Assembly (NCBI RefSeq): GCF_029867415.1
Contig: NW_026705217.1
Location: 434,001-498,000 of the forward strand
Direction: 5' to 3'
Length of the DNA stretch: 64,000 bases
Source: Vicia villosa
Taxonomy: Eukaryota > Streptophyta > Magnoliopsida > Fabales > Fabaceae
This document shows, in pieces, positions 33,380 through 44,134 of the stretch; the stretch's first letter is position 1, and every line of letters begins with the position of its first letter. The notes beneath the pieces were generated by a model. That model had not been told where the DNA came from and ran no database searches. It saw nothing but the letters and a program-made list of their open reading frames with translations. The translations under genes were made by a program, and so were the position numbers.

Positions 33380-36078
33380 TGTCATACCCCAAAATTTGCC
33401 CGATCAATTCATGTCTTTTAATTCATCAAGGATCAAAATTAAGAATCATGGGGTTTGACATTCCTATTGTCAAACCTGCGTTCTTATAGAATATCCTGAG
33501 TTAAAATGAGGTTTAAGGTTAGAAGGCGCTTGAGCCCAGTCATCTGACCCATCTGTTCCAGTTTCGAGATTTTTAGTCCGTTGCACAATTGATCATATAG
33601 CTTATGATTTTTGTTGGATTATTAATTTCAATATTTGGTTTAATCATTTTTAACTGTTATTAATATTGTTAGGATTAATATTAATAGGACTATTAGTATT
33701 AATTTAACTATTAGTATTATTAGGATTTTATTCTTTTTATAATTATTATTAAGCTAATTGGGTAATAGGCCCATTAAATATGGAAAACCCTAATTTTAAC
33801 TAATATATATAGCACTAATTCTAACAATGAAGGGGGATTTTTCTTGGCTAATCCTAATAATACGTGCAGACAAAGACAAAGGAGGAGACGGTACATACTG
33901 GGAAGGGGAGTCGAATTTCTTTTGATTTTCACGTTTATGCACATACTTTCAACAACTAATTCGCTAACATACAATCTGTAGATTTTTTAATTTTATTTTA
34001 TTGCCGCTAACAAGTTTTCAACTCATATTGTATATACAATTTCTCTCTAACATTTATATATGATTTCTTCCATTTTTGTACAGTAAGTATAAACCAATAA
34101 AAAGCCATTTTATCATCATCATCACTTTCACTCTTCATCACCTATTACTAACCACTTACAACATGTGATTCAAGAATTATCATCACACTTACATTTTTTT
34201 CTATAACATTCATCACTAATTGCTACATACTAAAAATCCAAATAAAGTCACACGTTACTATAATACAGATCGAGCAACACTTGCTTGGTCACATTTTTTT
34301 GTTTGCAGGTTGAAAAAAAAGTTTCAAAAGAAATACTGTCAACAAAACAATCAAAAATCATATGGTTCTTTTTTCGGTAACGCAAAGGATTGAAGAAGAA
34401 GATCAAACACCACGGTGAAAACTCATGTCGAAAACTACCGGATCCGTGCCGCAAAAAGTTTACGACCGAACAACAACAACAACAACTACCAGCGAAACCT
34501 TTTCGTCGAACTCGACGGCAACAGCCCCAAACTCCGGCCCAGAGTCATCGACCATGCAGATCCCGCCTCGGTTCTCCGATCGCACACATCCGCCGCCGAC
34601 TCCTCTCCGCCGCGGATCTGCAACTCCGGCCGCCCTTGTTCTTTCCGATTCATCCCGAACACTGTTTTCAATAGGGGAGGATACTTTCAAATTCCACCTT
34701 ATTTTGATCCTTTATTTTTGTGTTTTTTCTTTGTGTGTAGAAATCAAAAAAAGGGAGAAGGAGTTCTGTATATGTGGCCATAGAAATTCTGAAGAACAAA
34801 ACAAAAAAAGCATCAGTGATATAAAAGAAAGGAGATGCAACATGGGGGCCCCACGTGCCAGCTGTCTTTGACTCTACCATTCCTTTTTTGGTTTTTTATA
34901 TATGTCTGTTCATGTGCATAATTGACAAATAGCAGATGCAGCTCACTTGGCCACATGTAGCGTTTTCTACCATTCAACACCAGGGTTCGATCCCTGGTAG
35001 TGTGCAATTATTTTCTTGCATTTTTCTGTCTGTGGATTCCATGTAGCTAGGCACTGTATCCATATCATGCACCCGCTGCAGCCACCCGTTGGATCTCCAA
35101 CAAGCTAGATCTCACGCCTACGAGATTGAAGGTGTACCATAGACCCTCATAGAGGGTCCACATGCAATTAGCGCCCAGGTTCTTTTGTTTTTTTTCATTG
35201 TTTTATTTTATTTGTTTCTTATTAGATTAAATGTTTGATTAATTAATTTAATTAGAATATAAGCTAGGATTAGGTTTTAGGATTGTAATATTTTCCTGGT
35301 TATTTTAATTATTCGATTATTCGAGTTAATTAATTTAATTAATTTTTAATAAGAAAATCCTAGAAAGGTCAAGGCATTAGGGTTCATCCGATCCCATTGC
35401 CATTTGGCAAGGCAATAATTATTGATTAATTTTCTCCTCGACCCGACTACAACTATTATTCGCAGTAGACAGAGATAAAGATAATAAAAAACAATAAACT
35501 CCAACTTCCCCTTTGACGGATAAATGGCGGATGAATATCTATTTCATCCCGCCTTCGAATTAGTCGACTCTCTATGTCGTACTGATCAAATATCTGAATA
35601 GAGCAAAAATATAACTTAATTAACCCTTTATTTAAATTCTCTCCTCGACCCGACTAAATCTATTAGTCGCATTAGACGAGAGATAAAAATATATATAAAT
35701 TAAAATACATTTAATTTGCTGCCCGCGACGATCAATCTATCGATCTGAGTAATCAGCAATGCCCCATAATCCGTTAGCTATACTGACCAAATCTATTGGT
35801 CATCGCATCTAACGGTGCCATATCAAATCAGGGTTGTACGCCCAAATCTAAAACATTCAAAACGTTTCAAATCAAACTACGGATTTTCATCCCTTCGATC
35901 AGGCAATTCAAAATGCCTTTCAGATCACATATTCAAAACTACGATAGGCCATTCAAAAAGCCTGCAAACCATATCGAATCAAATTCCAAGGCGTACAATC
36001 CTGTGCCCGAACTACGTTGACTCTGATTCTCCATAAGGAGATACGTAGGCACTTGGATAACCAAGGCGAGTCCCCCCC
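33380..36078 (+). repeat. 5' LTR of LARD2, first part
   Basis: Matches 50521-53220 of the 3' LTR. It contains a TATA-like run (near 33801-33812), a tRNA-like segment (34931-35004) and AT-rich DNA. It is cut by the SIRE-like element after a run of C's at 36072-36078. ORFs near 34390-34870 are present in both LTRs but resemble no known protein. Confidence 0.93.
34931..35004 (+). repeat. tRNA-like (SINE-derived) segment in the LARD2 LTR
   Basis: GCAGCTCACTTGG resembles a pol III A box. GGGTTCGATCCCTGG, about 45 bp later, contains a perfect B-box core (GGTTCGATCC) inside a 5-bp T-arm-like stem. The anticodon arm does not fold well, so it is not called a tRNA gene. The 3' LTR copy is at 52074-52147. 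Confidence 0.5.
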
Positions 36079-37619
36079 TGTGAATACAAGATTACACTCA
36101 AAGATGTTTTTGATTCATGGTAAACTCAAATAAGCATTCAAACAACAAGACGGAAGCAGAAAACTTAAAGAAAAGCAAGCATTGATCGCTCATAGGGCAA
36201 CCCATTATGTTTACATGTTTAAAGGTTGACTCAACACAAGCAAAACAAGAAGAATGCAGAAAAGCAGTAGCTAGGTCGACCTACCATCAACCCAGGTCGA
36301 CCTAAAATGGAGAAAAATTCATATACTCCTGCTAGGTCGACCCACACATCATTTAGGTCGACCTAAATTGATGAATTTTACATACCAGCCTGTTAGGTCG
36401 ACCTACACATCAACTAGGTCGACCTAATCTGTGAAAATGTCCCCAGAATGCATCAGAAGAGGATTCTGGTCGACCTACTCCTTCAACAGGTCGACCTAAC
36501 TGGGAGCAAAATTCTGCAAGCTCTGTTAGGTCGACCTAAGCACTACAAGTGGTCGACCTAATTGATCAAGAAAGTTCAAAAATCAGTTTTTCTTGGTTCT
36601 AACTGTTATGCAATCATATATATATTGTGCAAGGGTAATTATTCAACACACCAACGACTGAAAGATACACAAACGCTTCTCATCTTCGTTCTTCATCATC
36701 TCCAACACAATTACACATAATCATTCTTGCGTTGCGGGTTAGTGATGAGTTCGATAACGTCCATGGAACGGAATTGAAGATTCCTAGTGGGTGAAGGTTT
36801 GTGGGGTTTGTTGGTGAATAAAATCTGCGGGTTTTGTCCTCCACGACGGTTGGTTCTTGGGGGTTTTTATCAAGAGGCGTTCATTGAGGATTCGGCTGAG
36901 TGTAACGATTGAGGAACGGGGAGTTCAAGGAATCAAGACACTGCAGAAGGGAATCAAAGTGAAGCTCTTGGATAACCTTGATCTGGCTCAAGATTAAGGG
37001 GGAAGAAGATTCAAAGGATCGACATAATTGGTTTATCGTTTATCGCTTTGTTATCTTCTTTGTATATACTACTTTCAACATTAATGAAAGATTACCCAAT
37101 TTCAATTTGGAATTGGGGGCAGACGTAGTCGTAGCGAGGACGATCGACGAACTGCCTAAACAAATATCGTGTTCTTGTCGCTTTTACTTTTTCATTTACA
37201 TTCTGTTCATAATTGGTATAATTGCTAAATTGATCAATGATTCAAGTGTTAAAATTGTGAATTAAAAGTTCTGCATAAACATCACAATTCACCACATCTT
37301 GAATCAGCATCAATTTGAATATTGTCACCAAGTGTTTGTCTATTTGCTTAATTCAACTTACTGCATTGTAAATCAAAGTTTGTCAAATCTAGAAGTTAAT
37401 TGATATTCAGTTGTGACACGTATTGATTCGATAGCATATCTCCTTATCCGGAATTTCGAATATCTTGTGGTTTTGTAACACATATAACCCTTTGCAATAG
37501 CGGTCCGGAATAGACGCAAGTCGATTCAGAACCGCTTTCGCTATAGTCTGTAAAAATCCCGGAAAAACTGTGTTGGATCTATTCACCCCCCCTCTAGATC
37601 CTTAGGCCAGCGTCTAACA
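36079..37619 (+). repeat. 5' LTR of the SIRE-like element
   Basis: 1541 bp. It contains five paired palindromes (36272-36560), an AT-rich TATA-like run (ATATATATATTG near 36616-36627) and the downstream leader. The 95-codon ORF at 36978 is repeated in the 3' LTR only because of LTR duplication. Confidence 0.93.
36272..36560. promoter_or_regulatory. Array of five paired TAGGTCGACCTA palindromes in the SIRE-like LTR
   Basis: Ten GTCGAC-centred sites are arranged as five pairs. Within a pair the centres are about 22-23 bp apart, and pairs are separated by about 30 bp. The array ends about 55 bp upstream of a TATA-like run, the expected position of an enhancer or proximal promoter. The 3' LTR copy is at 42525-42813. 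Confidence 0.7.
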
Positions 37620-37621
37620 AG

Positions 37622-37634
37622 TGGCATCAAGAGC
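37622..37634 (+). other. Primer-binding site of the SIRE-like element
   Basis: TGGCATCAAGAGC lies two bases after the 5' LTR and resembles the initiator-Met type PBS of copia elements (TGGTATCAGAGC). Confidence 0.65.
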
Positions 37635-37674
37635 TCTGGTTTATTCCGTGCTACGTGAAACACTTATTGGAAAG

Positions 37675-39414
37675 ATGGCTTCCGGACCTAAAGGGGCTCA
37701 TAATAGAGCTCCAGTTTTCAACGGCGAAAACTACGGCTATTGGAAGGATTGTATGTGTGTCCATATCAATGCAATTGATAGGAACATCTGGACAGCTATT
37801 GTCAATGGTCCATTCCAGATCACCATGACAAATGCAGCTGGTGCAGTTGTTCCAAAACCAGAAGATACTTGGAATGCTGAAGATGAAAAGAAATATGCAT
37901 ACGATTGGAAAGCGAGAAACATTCTAATCTCAGCTCTAGGAGTTGATGAATACTATCGCGTTTCCCATTGTAGATCAGCTAAAGCTATGTGGGACACATT
38001 GCAAGTTGCCCACGAGGGAACGGATGATGTCAAACTAGCTAGGATCAATACGCTAACTCAAGAGTTCGAACTTTTTCACATGGAAGATGGTGAAACCATC
38101 GAAAGTATGCAGAAAAGATTCGTTCACCTGAAAAATCGATTAAATTCTCTTGATAGACCTGTTTCAAATGCAGTTGCTACTAACAAAATCTTAAGGTGTT
38201 TGAACAGGGAATGGCAACCCAAAGTTACAGCAATTAAGGAAGCAAATGATCTCAACACTTTAGACATTACCACTCTTTTTGGTAAACTAGAGGAACATGA
38301 ACAGCATCTTAAATGCCTTGACATGCATGAGAAGAGGACAAAGAAAGAAAAGAACATGGAGAAAGAGGTAGAGAAGAAGTCAATAGCTCTAAAAGCTTCG
38401 AGCTCCAAGACCTCAAAACGAGAGCCAAAGGATAGTGACACAAGTGATGACGAAGACTCCGATGATGAGGAAATGGGACTGTTTGTGCGAAGATACAACA
38501 AATATCTAAAGAAAAATGGAGCAAAACATTCCGACAAAGGCTTGATCAACTATAGAAAGCAATCAAACATGTTCAAACAAGATGACGACAACAAAGGAAA
38601 GATCAAAGGTCTTTGCTTCAATTGTGGGAAAGCCGGTCACTACAAACCGGATTGTCCATATCTTAAGAAAGAAAAGGAGAAGAACCAAAGCAAAGGTCAT
38701 AACAAATCTAAAAGAGCTTACATAGCATGGGAAAGTGATTCATCTAGTGAAAGCTCATCAAGCGATGAAGAAGAATCAGCCAACCTATGTTTCATGGCTC
38801 ATCAAAACAAGAAAAAGAAAGCTGTAAGTCATCTTAAACCTGAACTCGTAGATAAGGTATCTCATTCTCAACTAAAACTTGCTTTTGAAGAATTACATAG
38901 AGATGCAATTAAAGCTTTCAAACTTTTGGCCTCAAATAAGAAAATATTTTCATATCTTGAATCAAAAATTGAGAAAACCGAAAAGGATATGGAAGCTTTA
39001 AAACAATCTATGCTAGACATTCAAAAGGATAAAGTTGAAATAGATCCCACATCATGGTTTGGTTGTGAGACATGTCACATTTGGCAAAAAGAAGTGAGAG
39101 ATCTAAAAGCCAAGTTAGACAAGGCTCTACAACCAAAAGTGACTTTTGCGGTTGATCCAAACAAGTTCAAAAGATCGTATACTCCTTTATATAGTAAATA
39201 CACTTTTGTACCAAAAGTATCAACTAGCAAAACTCCATATTCTCATCATATTACCTGTCATTATTGTTGCAAAAAGGGACATACCATTGAAAAATGCAAA
39301 TTTAGGAGAATTTTAGTTCCTAAAGGAGTATTTCAATGGTTGCCTAAGTGCAACGAATTGTGTACTCACCATCCAGGACCCAATGAAGATTGGGGACCTT
39401 CCACTCTAAATTAA
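37675..39414 (+). CDS. SIRE-like gag polyprotein, apparently intact
   Basis: The first ATG (37675) opens 579 codons to a TAA at 39412-39414. The frame is open further upstream into the PBS but without an ATG. The N-terminal half contains NGENYGYWKDCM and the Trp-rich capsid core of copia gag (UBN2-type). The middle is Lys/Glu/Ser-rich. There are two CCHC zinc knuckles, CFNCGKAGHYKPDC (about 38614-38655) and CHYCCKKGHTIEKC (about 39256-39297). No premature stop is seen, in contrast to pol, which is lost. Confidence 0.88.
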   Translation: MASGPKGAHNRAPVFNGENYGYWKDCMCVHINAIDRNIWTAIVNGPFQITMTNAAGAVVPKPEDTWNAEDEKKYAYDWKARNILISALGVDEYYRVSHCRSAKAMWDTLQVAHEGTDDVKLARINTLTQEFELFHMEDGETIESMQKRFVHLKNRLNSLDRPVSNAVATNKILRCLNREWQPKVTAIKEANDLNTLDITTLFGKLEEHEQHLKCLDMHEKRTKKEKNMEKEVEKKSIALKASSSKTSKREPKDSDTSDDEDSDDEEMGLFVRRYNKYLKKNGAKHSDKGLINYRKQSNMFKQDDDNKGKIKGLCFNCGKAGHYKPDCPYLKKEKEKNQSKGHNKSKRAYIAWESDSSSESSSSDEEESANLCFMAHQNKKKKAVSHLKPELVDKVSHSQLKLAFEELHRDAIKAFKLLASNKKIFSYLESKIEKTEKDMEALKQSMLDIQKDKVEIDPTSWFGCETCHIWQKEVRDLKAKLDKALQPKVTFAVDPNKFKRSYTPLYSKYTFVPKVSTSKTPYSHHITCHYCCKKGHTIEKCKFRRILVPKGVFQWLPKCNELCTHHPGPNEDWGPSTLN

Positions 39415-39760
39415 TTTTGCAGGAAAAGTGTCTTGACATCGCCGAAAGGTGGTGGTTCCTTGACAGCTGGTGCTCAAGACACATAAAGGAAGACATACCA
39501 CTATTGGTATGTCACCTATAAAGACAGACTGAAGAACCATACTTGGCAAAGGAGATGTAGGTGACCTGGCCATCACAAGTGTATAAGATACATCACAAAT
39601 ACAAGTTAACCCGAAAAACACAAAAGACTCATTACTCGATGTGCAATTGGCAAATTGCATCACAAGAAGATTTAAACCTATTCTAAGTAGAATAAAGTTT
39701 GGGACCCTGTCCCGCATCCGGGAGAACATCAAGTAATCGAGACTAGATGAGTTTTTCGCA
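39415..39760 (+). pseudogene. Decayed protease remnant of the SIRE-like pol
   Basis: In a frame shifted from gag, bases 39450-39485 read WWFLDSWCSRHI. This matches the copia protease active-site context, where the family has D-S-G-C; here the glycine is tryptophan. The frame stops at 39519-39521 and similarity then fades. Integrase, RT and RNase H are absent. Confidence 0.65.
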
Positions 39761-40129
39761 AAGTCAAGCAATCAGTTATGAAACATTGTATCAAGACAAA
39801 GTATCATCAAATCTAGGAGTGTAGCACACTGACAAGAGGATTCCACACAATGATGACAAAACACCTACATATTGAGAAAGCGGTAACATGTTTACTGTTC
39901 ACTTCCAAAAATTTTATTGATGCTATAATATGCTATCAATTAACATGCTTATAGTGACTTCATGTGTTCTTATCTACTCTTCTCAATTAACAATGCTATA
40001 ATATGTTATTGTATGTGTGTTCATCATTTTCATTCATAACATACAATGTTTGAGCATTCAAGCAAATGACAAAGCAAAAATACATCATATAGAAACATTT
40101 CTAAGGCATTTTCATCATTTAAGGGAACT
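39761..40129. other. Non-coding junction region of the SIRE-like element
   Basis: AT-rich sequence without a convincing ORF. It lies where most of pol has been deleted, before the internal palindrome module. Confidence 0.6.
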
Positions 40130-40336
40130 TAGGTCGACCTACTCTGTATTTGAGTCGACCTACAGAAGAATTTTCTTTACAGAAATTAAAAAGGTCCAGC
40201 TGCGTCGACCTACTCCTAATTTAGGTCGACCTAATTTGGTCATTTGTTTTGTTACTTCTGTTAGGTCGACCCAGCTTCACTTTAGGTCGACCTACTGCGT
40301 TAATTTTCCCATATTTGGGTCTGTTAGGTCGACCCG
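40130..40336. promoter_or_regulatory. Internal copy of the paired-palindrome module, upstream of ORF2
   Basis: Seven (T)AGGTCGACC(TA) sites occur as three pairs plus one, with the same approximately 22-bp spacing inside pairs as in the LTR. They end about 140 bp before the ORF2 ATG. The intervening sequences differ from the LTR, so this is not a simple LTR fragment. Confidence 0.6.
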
Positions 40337-40473
40337 ACCCAATATCATTCATTCAAAACATTCCATTCTTGCATTCCCTCTCATTCTCAACTCTTTTGGT
40401 ACGGCTAACCCTAATTCCTCAAACTCAATATTGTCAAAATATCATCCCTCTCTCACTCAAAGCATCTCCAACC

Positions 40474-41895
40474 ATGCCTCCAAAATCAAGAAAAGGAAAG
40501 GAAATTGCTTCCAGTTCATCATCTCAACCGGTAAGTGCTCTCGTTCATCCTGATTGTAGAGAAAACTTTGAGAAGTGGCAGATGAAAAGGAAAATTGTTA
40601 AGCAATATACTTATGATCCAAATCTTGTCGAAAGTATGCATATTCCTGATGTCGCTGCGTTAATTGAACATCAAAATATTCATCCCTCAGTGCAATGTGA
40701 TACCCCGTACTGTGAAAATACCGTTAGGGCTTTCTATGCAGGATTTACAAAAGGGGACGGTTGTAATTTCCGTTTCAAAATGGGATCTAGGTCACACGTT
40801 GTTGACAAACGGGTCTGGATTAGTATCTTTGGTCTGACAATCGTTGGTGATGAACTCCGTATGGTAGACGGGGATGTACCGGGAAACTATGACCATGAGG
40901 CCTACATGAAGTCAATCCTCAAAGATCCTTCCGTATTTGACAGATCAAATGAAACAATAACAGCCGGTCATTTGAAGCGAGATCCTAGGCTATTGAATTG
41001 GGTAATCTCAAGAATCATTCGACCAAGGGCAGGAGGATATTCGAGAATTGAAAGAAATGAAGTGGTGCTCATGTATCTGCTGCAAAACAGAACGCGTTTA
41101 CACTGGCCTCACTTCCTAGCTGCTAAGTTTCATGAGGTCAAACAGAAAACTACAGCCCTGTGTTATGGTTCAATCATTCAAACAATTGTCAATCACTTTG
41201 GTATGCGACTTGATCACTTACACTACACTCGCATACATCAATCCCAAGAATTCTCACAAACCACCTTGACTCTTATGGGATATCATTGGAATCCTGTTAG
41301 GAAAACCTATTATCTCATTCAAAAAGGAACAGGGAAGGTTATCTACAACTATGATGATCCTACGGAGTTTGGAAACAATGTAGGAAATGAGGAAGAGGGA
41401 AACGATCAAGAAATAGCAAATGATGAGGATCAAACCATGGAAGACATAGCTCATGACACGGATCCAAATTGGCAATATGTTCCGTCTCAACAGGAAGAAA
41501 TTCCTTGGGGATACACTGCTCCACCTCCTCCTGATCAATCCAACATAATATCTATGCTTGAAGCTATGCAACTTCAACAACAGCAGAACTTTGAAACTCA
41601 ACAGCTTCAATTTCAAACAATGCAGCAGCTTCAACAAGATAGATATGAGGAACAACAACGTCAATACCAATCTTTGTATGGATTGGTTCAGGAACAAAGG
41701 AACGATTTTGAAACGTTTGCATCCAACTCCATATTGAGGCAGAATCAGTTTGAGGAAACAACATTGCATCGCCATGCTAACATAAGCCAAAGCTTCAACA
41801 CTCTTAACATGTCTGTGCTGGATTTTTTGGAACAGGTTGAAGAAGATCGACCTCATACATTTCAAAGAGGAAGAGGAAGAAGGGGCAGGCGTTAG
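40474..41895 (+). CDS. Extra ORF (ORF2) of the SIRE-like element, unknown function, 473 aa
   Basis: The ATG at 40474 (context AACCATGCC) is the best start. The frame is open upstream to 40249 but through the palindrome region. Residues about 20-300 form a globular domain with CENTVRAFYAGF, MGSRSHVVDKRVWISIFGL and VVLMYLLQNR. This recalls the retroelement-associated 'putative plant transposon protein' domain, at low confidence. An acidic stretch follows, then a Gln-rich probable coiled coil (about 365-430), and a very basic end (RGRGRRGRR). It sits where autonomous SIRE elements carry an envelope-like ORF, but no transmembrane segment is evident. It is intact although pol is lost, which suggests recent selection or a recent master copy. 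Confidence 0.7.
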   Translation: MPPKSRKGKEIASSSSSQPVSALVHPDCRENFEKWQMKRKIVKQYTYDPNLVESMHIPDVAALIEHQNIHPSVQCDTPYCENTVRAFYAGFTKGDGCNFRFKMGSRSHVVDKRVWISIFGLTIVGDELRMVDGDVPGNYDHEAYMKSILKDPSVFDRSNETITAGHLKRDPRLLNWVISRIIRPRAGGYSRIERNEVVLMYLLQNRTRLHWPHFLAAKFHEVKQKTTALCYGSIIQTIVNHFGMRLDHLHYTRIHQSQEFSQTTLTLMGYHWNPVRKTYYLIQKGTGKVIYNYDDPTEFGNNVGNEEEGNDQEIANDEDQTMEDIAHDTDPNWQYVPSQQEEIPWGYTAPPPPDQSNIISMLEAMQLQQQQNFETQQLQFQTMQQLQQDRYEEQQRQYQSLYGLVQEQRNDFETFASNSILRQNQFEETTLHRHANISQSFNTLNMSVLDFLEQVEEDRPHTFQRGRGRRGRR

Positions 41896-42331
41896 GACAT
41901 ATTGTTTACAATATCATCATTTCATTGCATTTCATGCCATTAAGTTTTTGTCTTTAGTTGTTAAAAACATTATATGATGTAGTACTCTCTGTTTTCTTTT
42001 ATAAATCTCTTGAACTACCATGTATGTTGTTGGCTTTCTTTAAAACATGATTAGTTCTTATGATTTCACTATTTACATGTTAACTATCTCTATGACTACC
42101 GGTATTCTTTATTTCTCTTGTTACTCTCCTACTGTGTTCTCTTTGTTTCTCTTTTTGATGTTGTCAAAGGGGGAGATAGATACAATAGATGCTGAGTGTA
42201 CGGGGGAACTTTGTTGAGAGATTGCCCTGTTGAGAGATAGATGCTGGATGTACGGGGGAGCTCTGTTGAGTCTTTATCATTTACTTCCAAAGCTTAGACG
42301 AATGGTTTGCCATCATCAAAAAGGGGGAGTA
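41896..42331 (+). other. 3' untranslated region and PPT of the SIRE-like element
   Basis: Contains a duplicated 'gatgctgRRtgtacgggggaRctYtgttga' segment (42188 and 42240) and ends with the PPT AAAAAGGGGGAGTA (42318-42331) before the 3' LTR. Several GGGGGA runs look like secondary PPT-like tracts. Confidence 0.7.
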
Positions 42332-43872
42332 TGTGAATACAAGATTACACTCAAAGATGTTTTTGATTCATGGCAAACTCAAATAAGCATTCAAACAACA
42401 AGACGGAAGCAGAAAACTTAAAGAAAAGCAAGCATTGATCACTCATAGGGCAACCCATTATGTTTACATGTTTAAAGGTTGACTCAACACAAGCAAAACA
42501 AGAAGAATGCAGAAAAGCAGCAGCTAGGTCGACCTACCATCAACCCAGGTCGACCTAAAATGGAGAAAAATTCATATACTCCTGCTAGGTCGACCCACAC
42601 ATCATTTAGGTCGACCTAAATTGATGAATTTTACATACCAGCCTGTTAGGTCGACCTACACATCAACTAGGTCGACCTAATCTGTGAAAATGTCCCCAGA
42701 ATGCATCAGAAGAGGATTCTGGTCGACCTACTCCTTCAACAGGTCGACCTAACTGGGAGCAAAATTCTGCAAGCTCTGTTAGGTCGACCTAAGCACTACA
42801 AGTGGTCGACCTAATTGATCAAGAAAGTTCAAAAATCAGTTTTTCTTGGTTCTAACTGTTATGCAATCATATATATATTGTGCAAGGGTAATTATTCAAC
42901 ACACCAACGACTGAAAGATACACAAACGCTTCTCATCTTCGTTCTTCATCATCTCCAACACAATTACACATAATCATTCTTGCGTTGCGGGTTAGTGATG
43001 AGTTCGATAACGTCCATGGAACGGAATTGAAGATTCCTAGTGGGTGAAGGTTTGTGGGGTTTGTTGGTGAATAAAATCTGCGGGTTTTGTCCTCCACGAC
43101 GGTTGGTTCTTGGGGGTTTTTATCAAGAGGCGTTCATTGAGGATTCGGCTGAGTGTAACGATTGAGGAACGGGGAGTTCAAGGAATCAAGACACTGCAGA
43201 AGGGAATCAAAGTGAAGCTCTTGGATAACCTTGATCTGGCTCAAGATTAAGGGGGAAGAAGATTCAAAGGATCGACATAATTGGTTTATCGTTTATCGCT
43301 TTGTTATCTTCTTTGTATATACTACTTTCAACATTAATGAAAGATTACCCAATTTCAATTTGGAATTGGGGGCAGACGTAGTCGTAGCGAGGACGATCGA
43401 CGAACTGCCTAAACAAATATCGTGTTCTTGTCGCTTTTACTTTTTCATTTACATTCTGTTCATAATTGGTATAATTGCTAAATTGATCAATGATTCAAGT
43501 GTTAAAATTGTGAATTAAAAGTTCTGCATAAACATCACAATTCACCACATCTTGAATCAGCATCAATTTGAATATTGTCACCAAGTGTTTGTCTATTTGC
43601 TTAATTCAACTTACTGCATTGTAAATCAAAGTTTGTCAAATCTAGAAGTTAATTGATATTCAGTTGTGACACGTATTGATTCGATAGCATATCTCCTTAT
43701 CCGGAATTTCGAATATCTTGTGGTTTTGTAACATATATAACCCTTTGCAATAGCGGTCCGGAATAGACGCAAGTCGATTCAGAACCGCTTTCGCTATAGT
43801 CTGTAAAAATCCCGGAAAAACTGTGTTGGATCTATTCACCCCCCCTCTAGATCCTTAGGCCAGCGTCTAACA
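42332..43872 (+). repeat. 3' LTR of the SIRE-like element
   Basis: 1541 bp, the same length as the 5' LTR with about four substitutions. It is followed by CCCCC (43873-43877), matching 36074-36078. Confidence 0.93.
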
Positions 43873-43877
43873 CCCCC

Positions 43878-44114
43878 TCCCTAAAATCTCAATTTTCCCC
43901 TATTCAATTCTTTAGCTATTAAACCTCAACATTTTAGCCATAAACCTTTACCTTAGATTCGAAGCCAATAGGAAAGGGTTGAGGGTGCCTAACACCTTCC
44001 CTCGACCTGATTATAATAACTTACCCCGAATCTCTTAACTGCGTAGGGTTTCCTATTCGCCCTTCAGAATAGGTGGCGACTCTAAAAGCATAATTTTTAG
44101 GGCAGGTTGCTACA
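43878..44114 (+). repeat. 5' LTR of LARD2, second part
   Basis: Continues the LTR after the SIRE-like insertion (compare 53221-53457) and ends TTGCTACA at 44114. Confidence 0.93.
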
Positions 44115-44116
44115 GC

Positions 44117-44134
44117 TGGCGACTCTGCTGGGGA
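44117..44134 (+). other. Ogre-type primer-binding site of LARD2
   Basis: TGGCGACTCTGCTGGGGA two bases after the LTR, identical to that of LARD1. Confidence 0.9.

Larger units (their letters stand above)
36079..43872 (+). mobile_element. SIRE/Maximus-like Ty1/copia derivative with gag and an extra ORF but almost no pol
   Basis: 7794 bp with 1541-bp LTRs (TGTGAATACAAG...GTCTAACA) and five C's as TSD. The PBS is of the TGGCATCAAGAGC type and the PPT is AAAAAGGGGGAGTA. The gag and the 'catcatcaaaaagggggag' end are typical of SIRE elements. Between gag and the second ORF only a decayed protease start remains. About four LTR differences were seen, so insertion is very recent even though pol is lost, meaning it moved using proteins from another element. 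Confidence 0.88.

Noticed and set aside
34390..34871. Overlapping plus-strand ORFs up to 148 codons, repeated at 51533-52014
   Set aside because: They lie in duplicated LTRs, several frames are open at once, and none resembles a known protein. Low-complexity Thr/Pro stretches explain the openness.
34931..35004. Functional tRNA gene
   Set aside because: B box and T-arm-like stem are good, but the acceptor and anticodon arms do not fold and the segment is duplicated with the LTR.
36978..37265. 95-codon ORF in the SIRE-like LTR (also at 43231)
   Set aside because: An LTR-internal ORF downstream of the likely start site with no family resemblance. It is duplicated only with the LTR.
40017..40553. 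178-codon plus-strand ORF overlapping the start of ORF2
   Set aside because: Different frame from ORF2, runs through the palindrome module, and shows no domain features.
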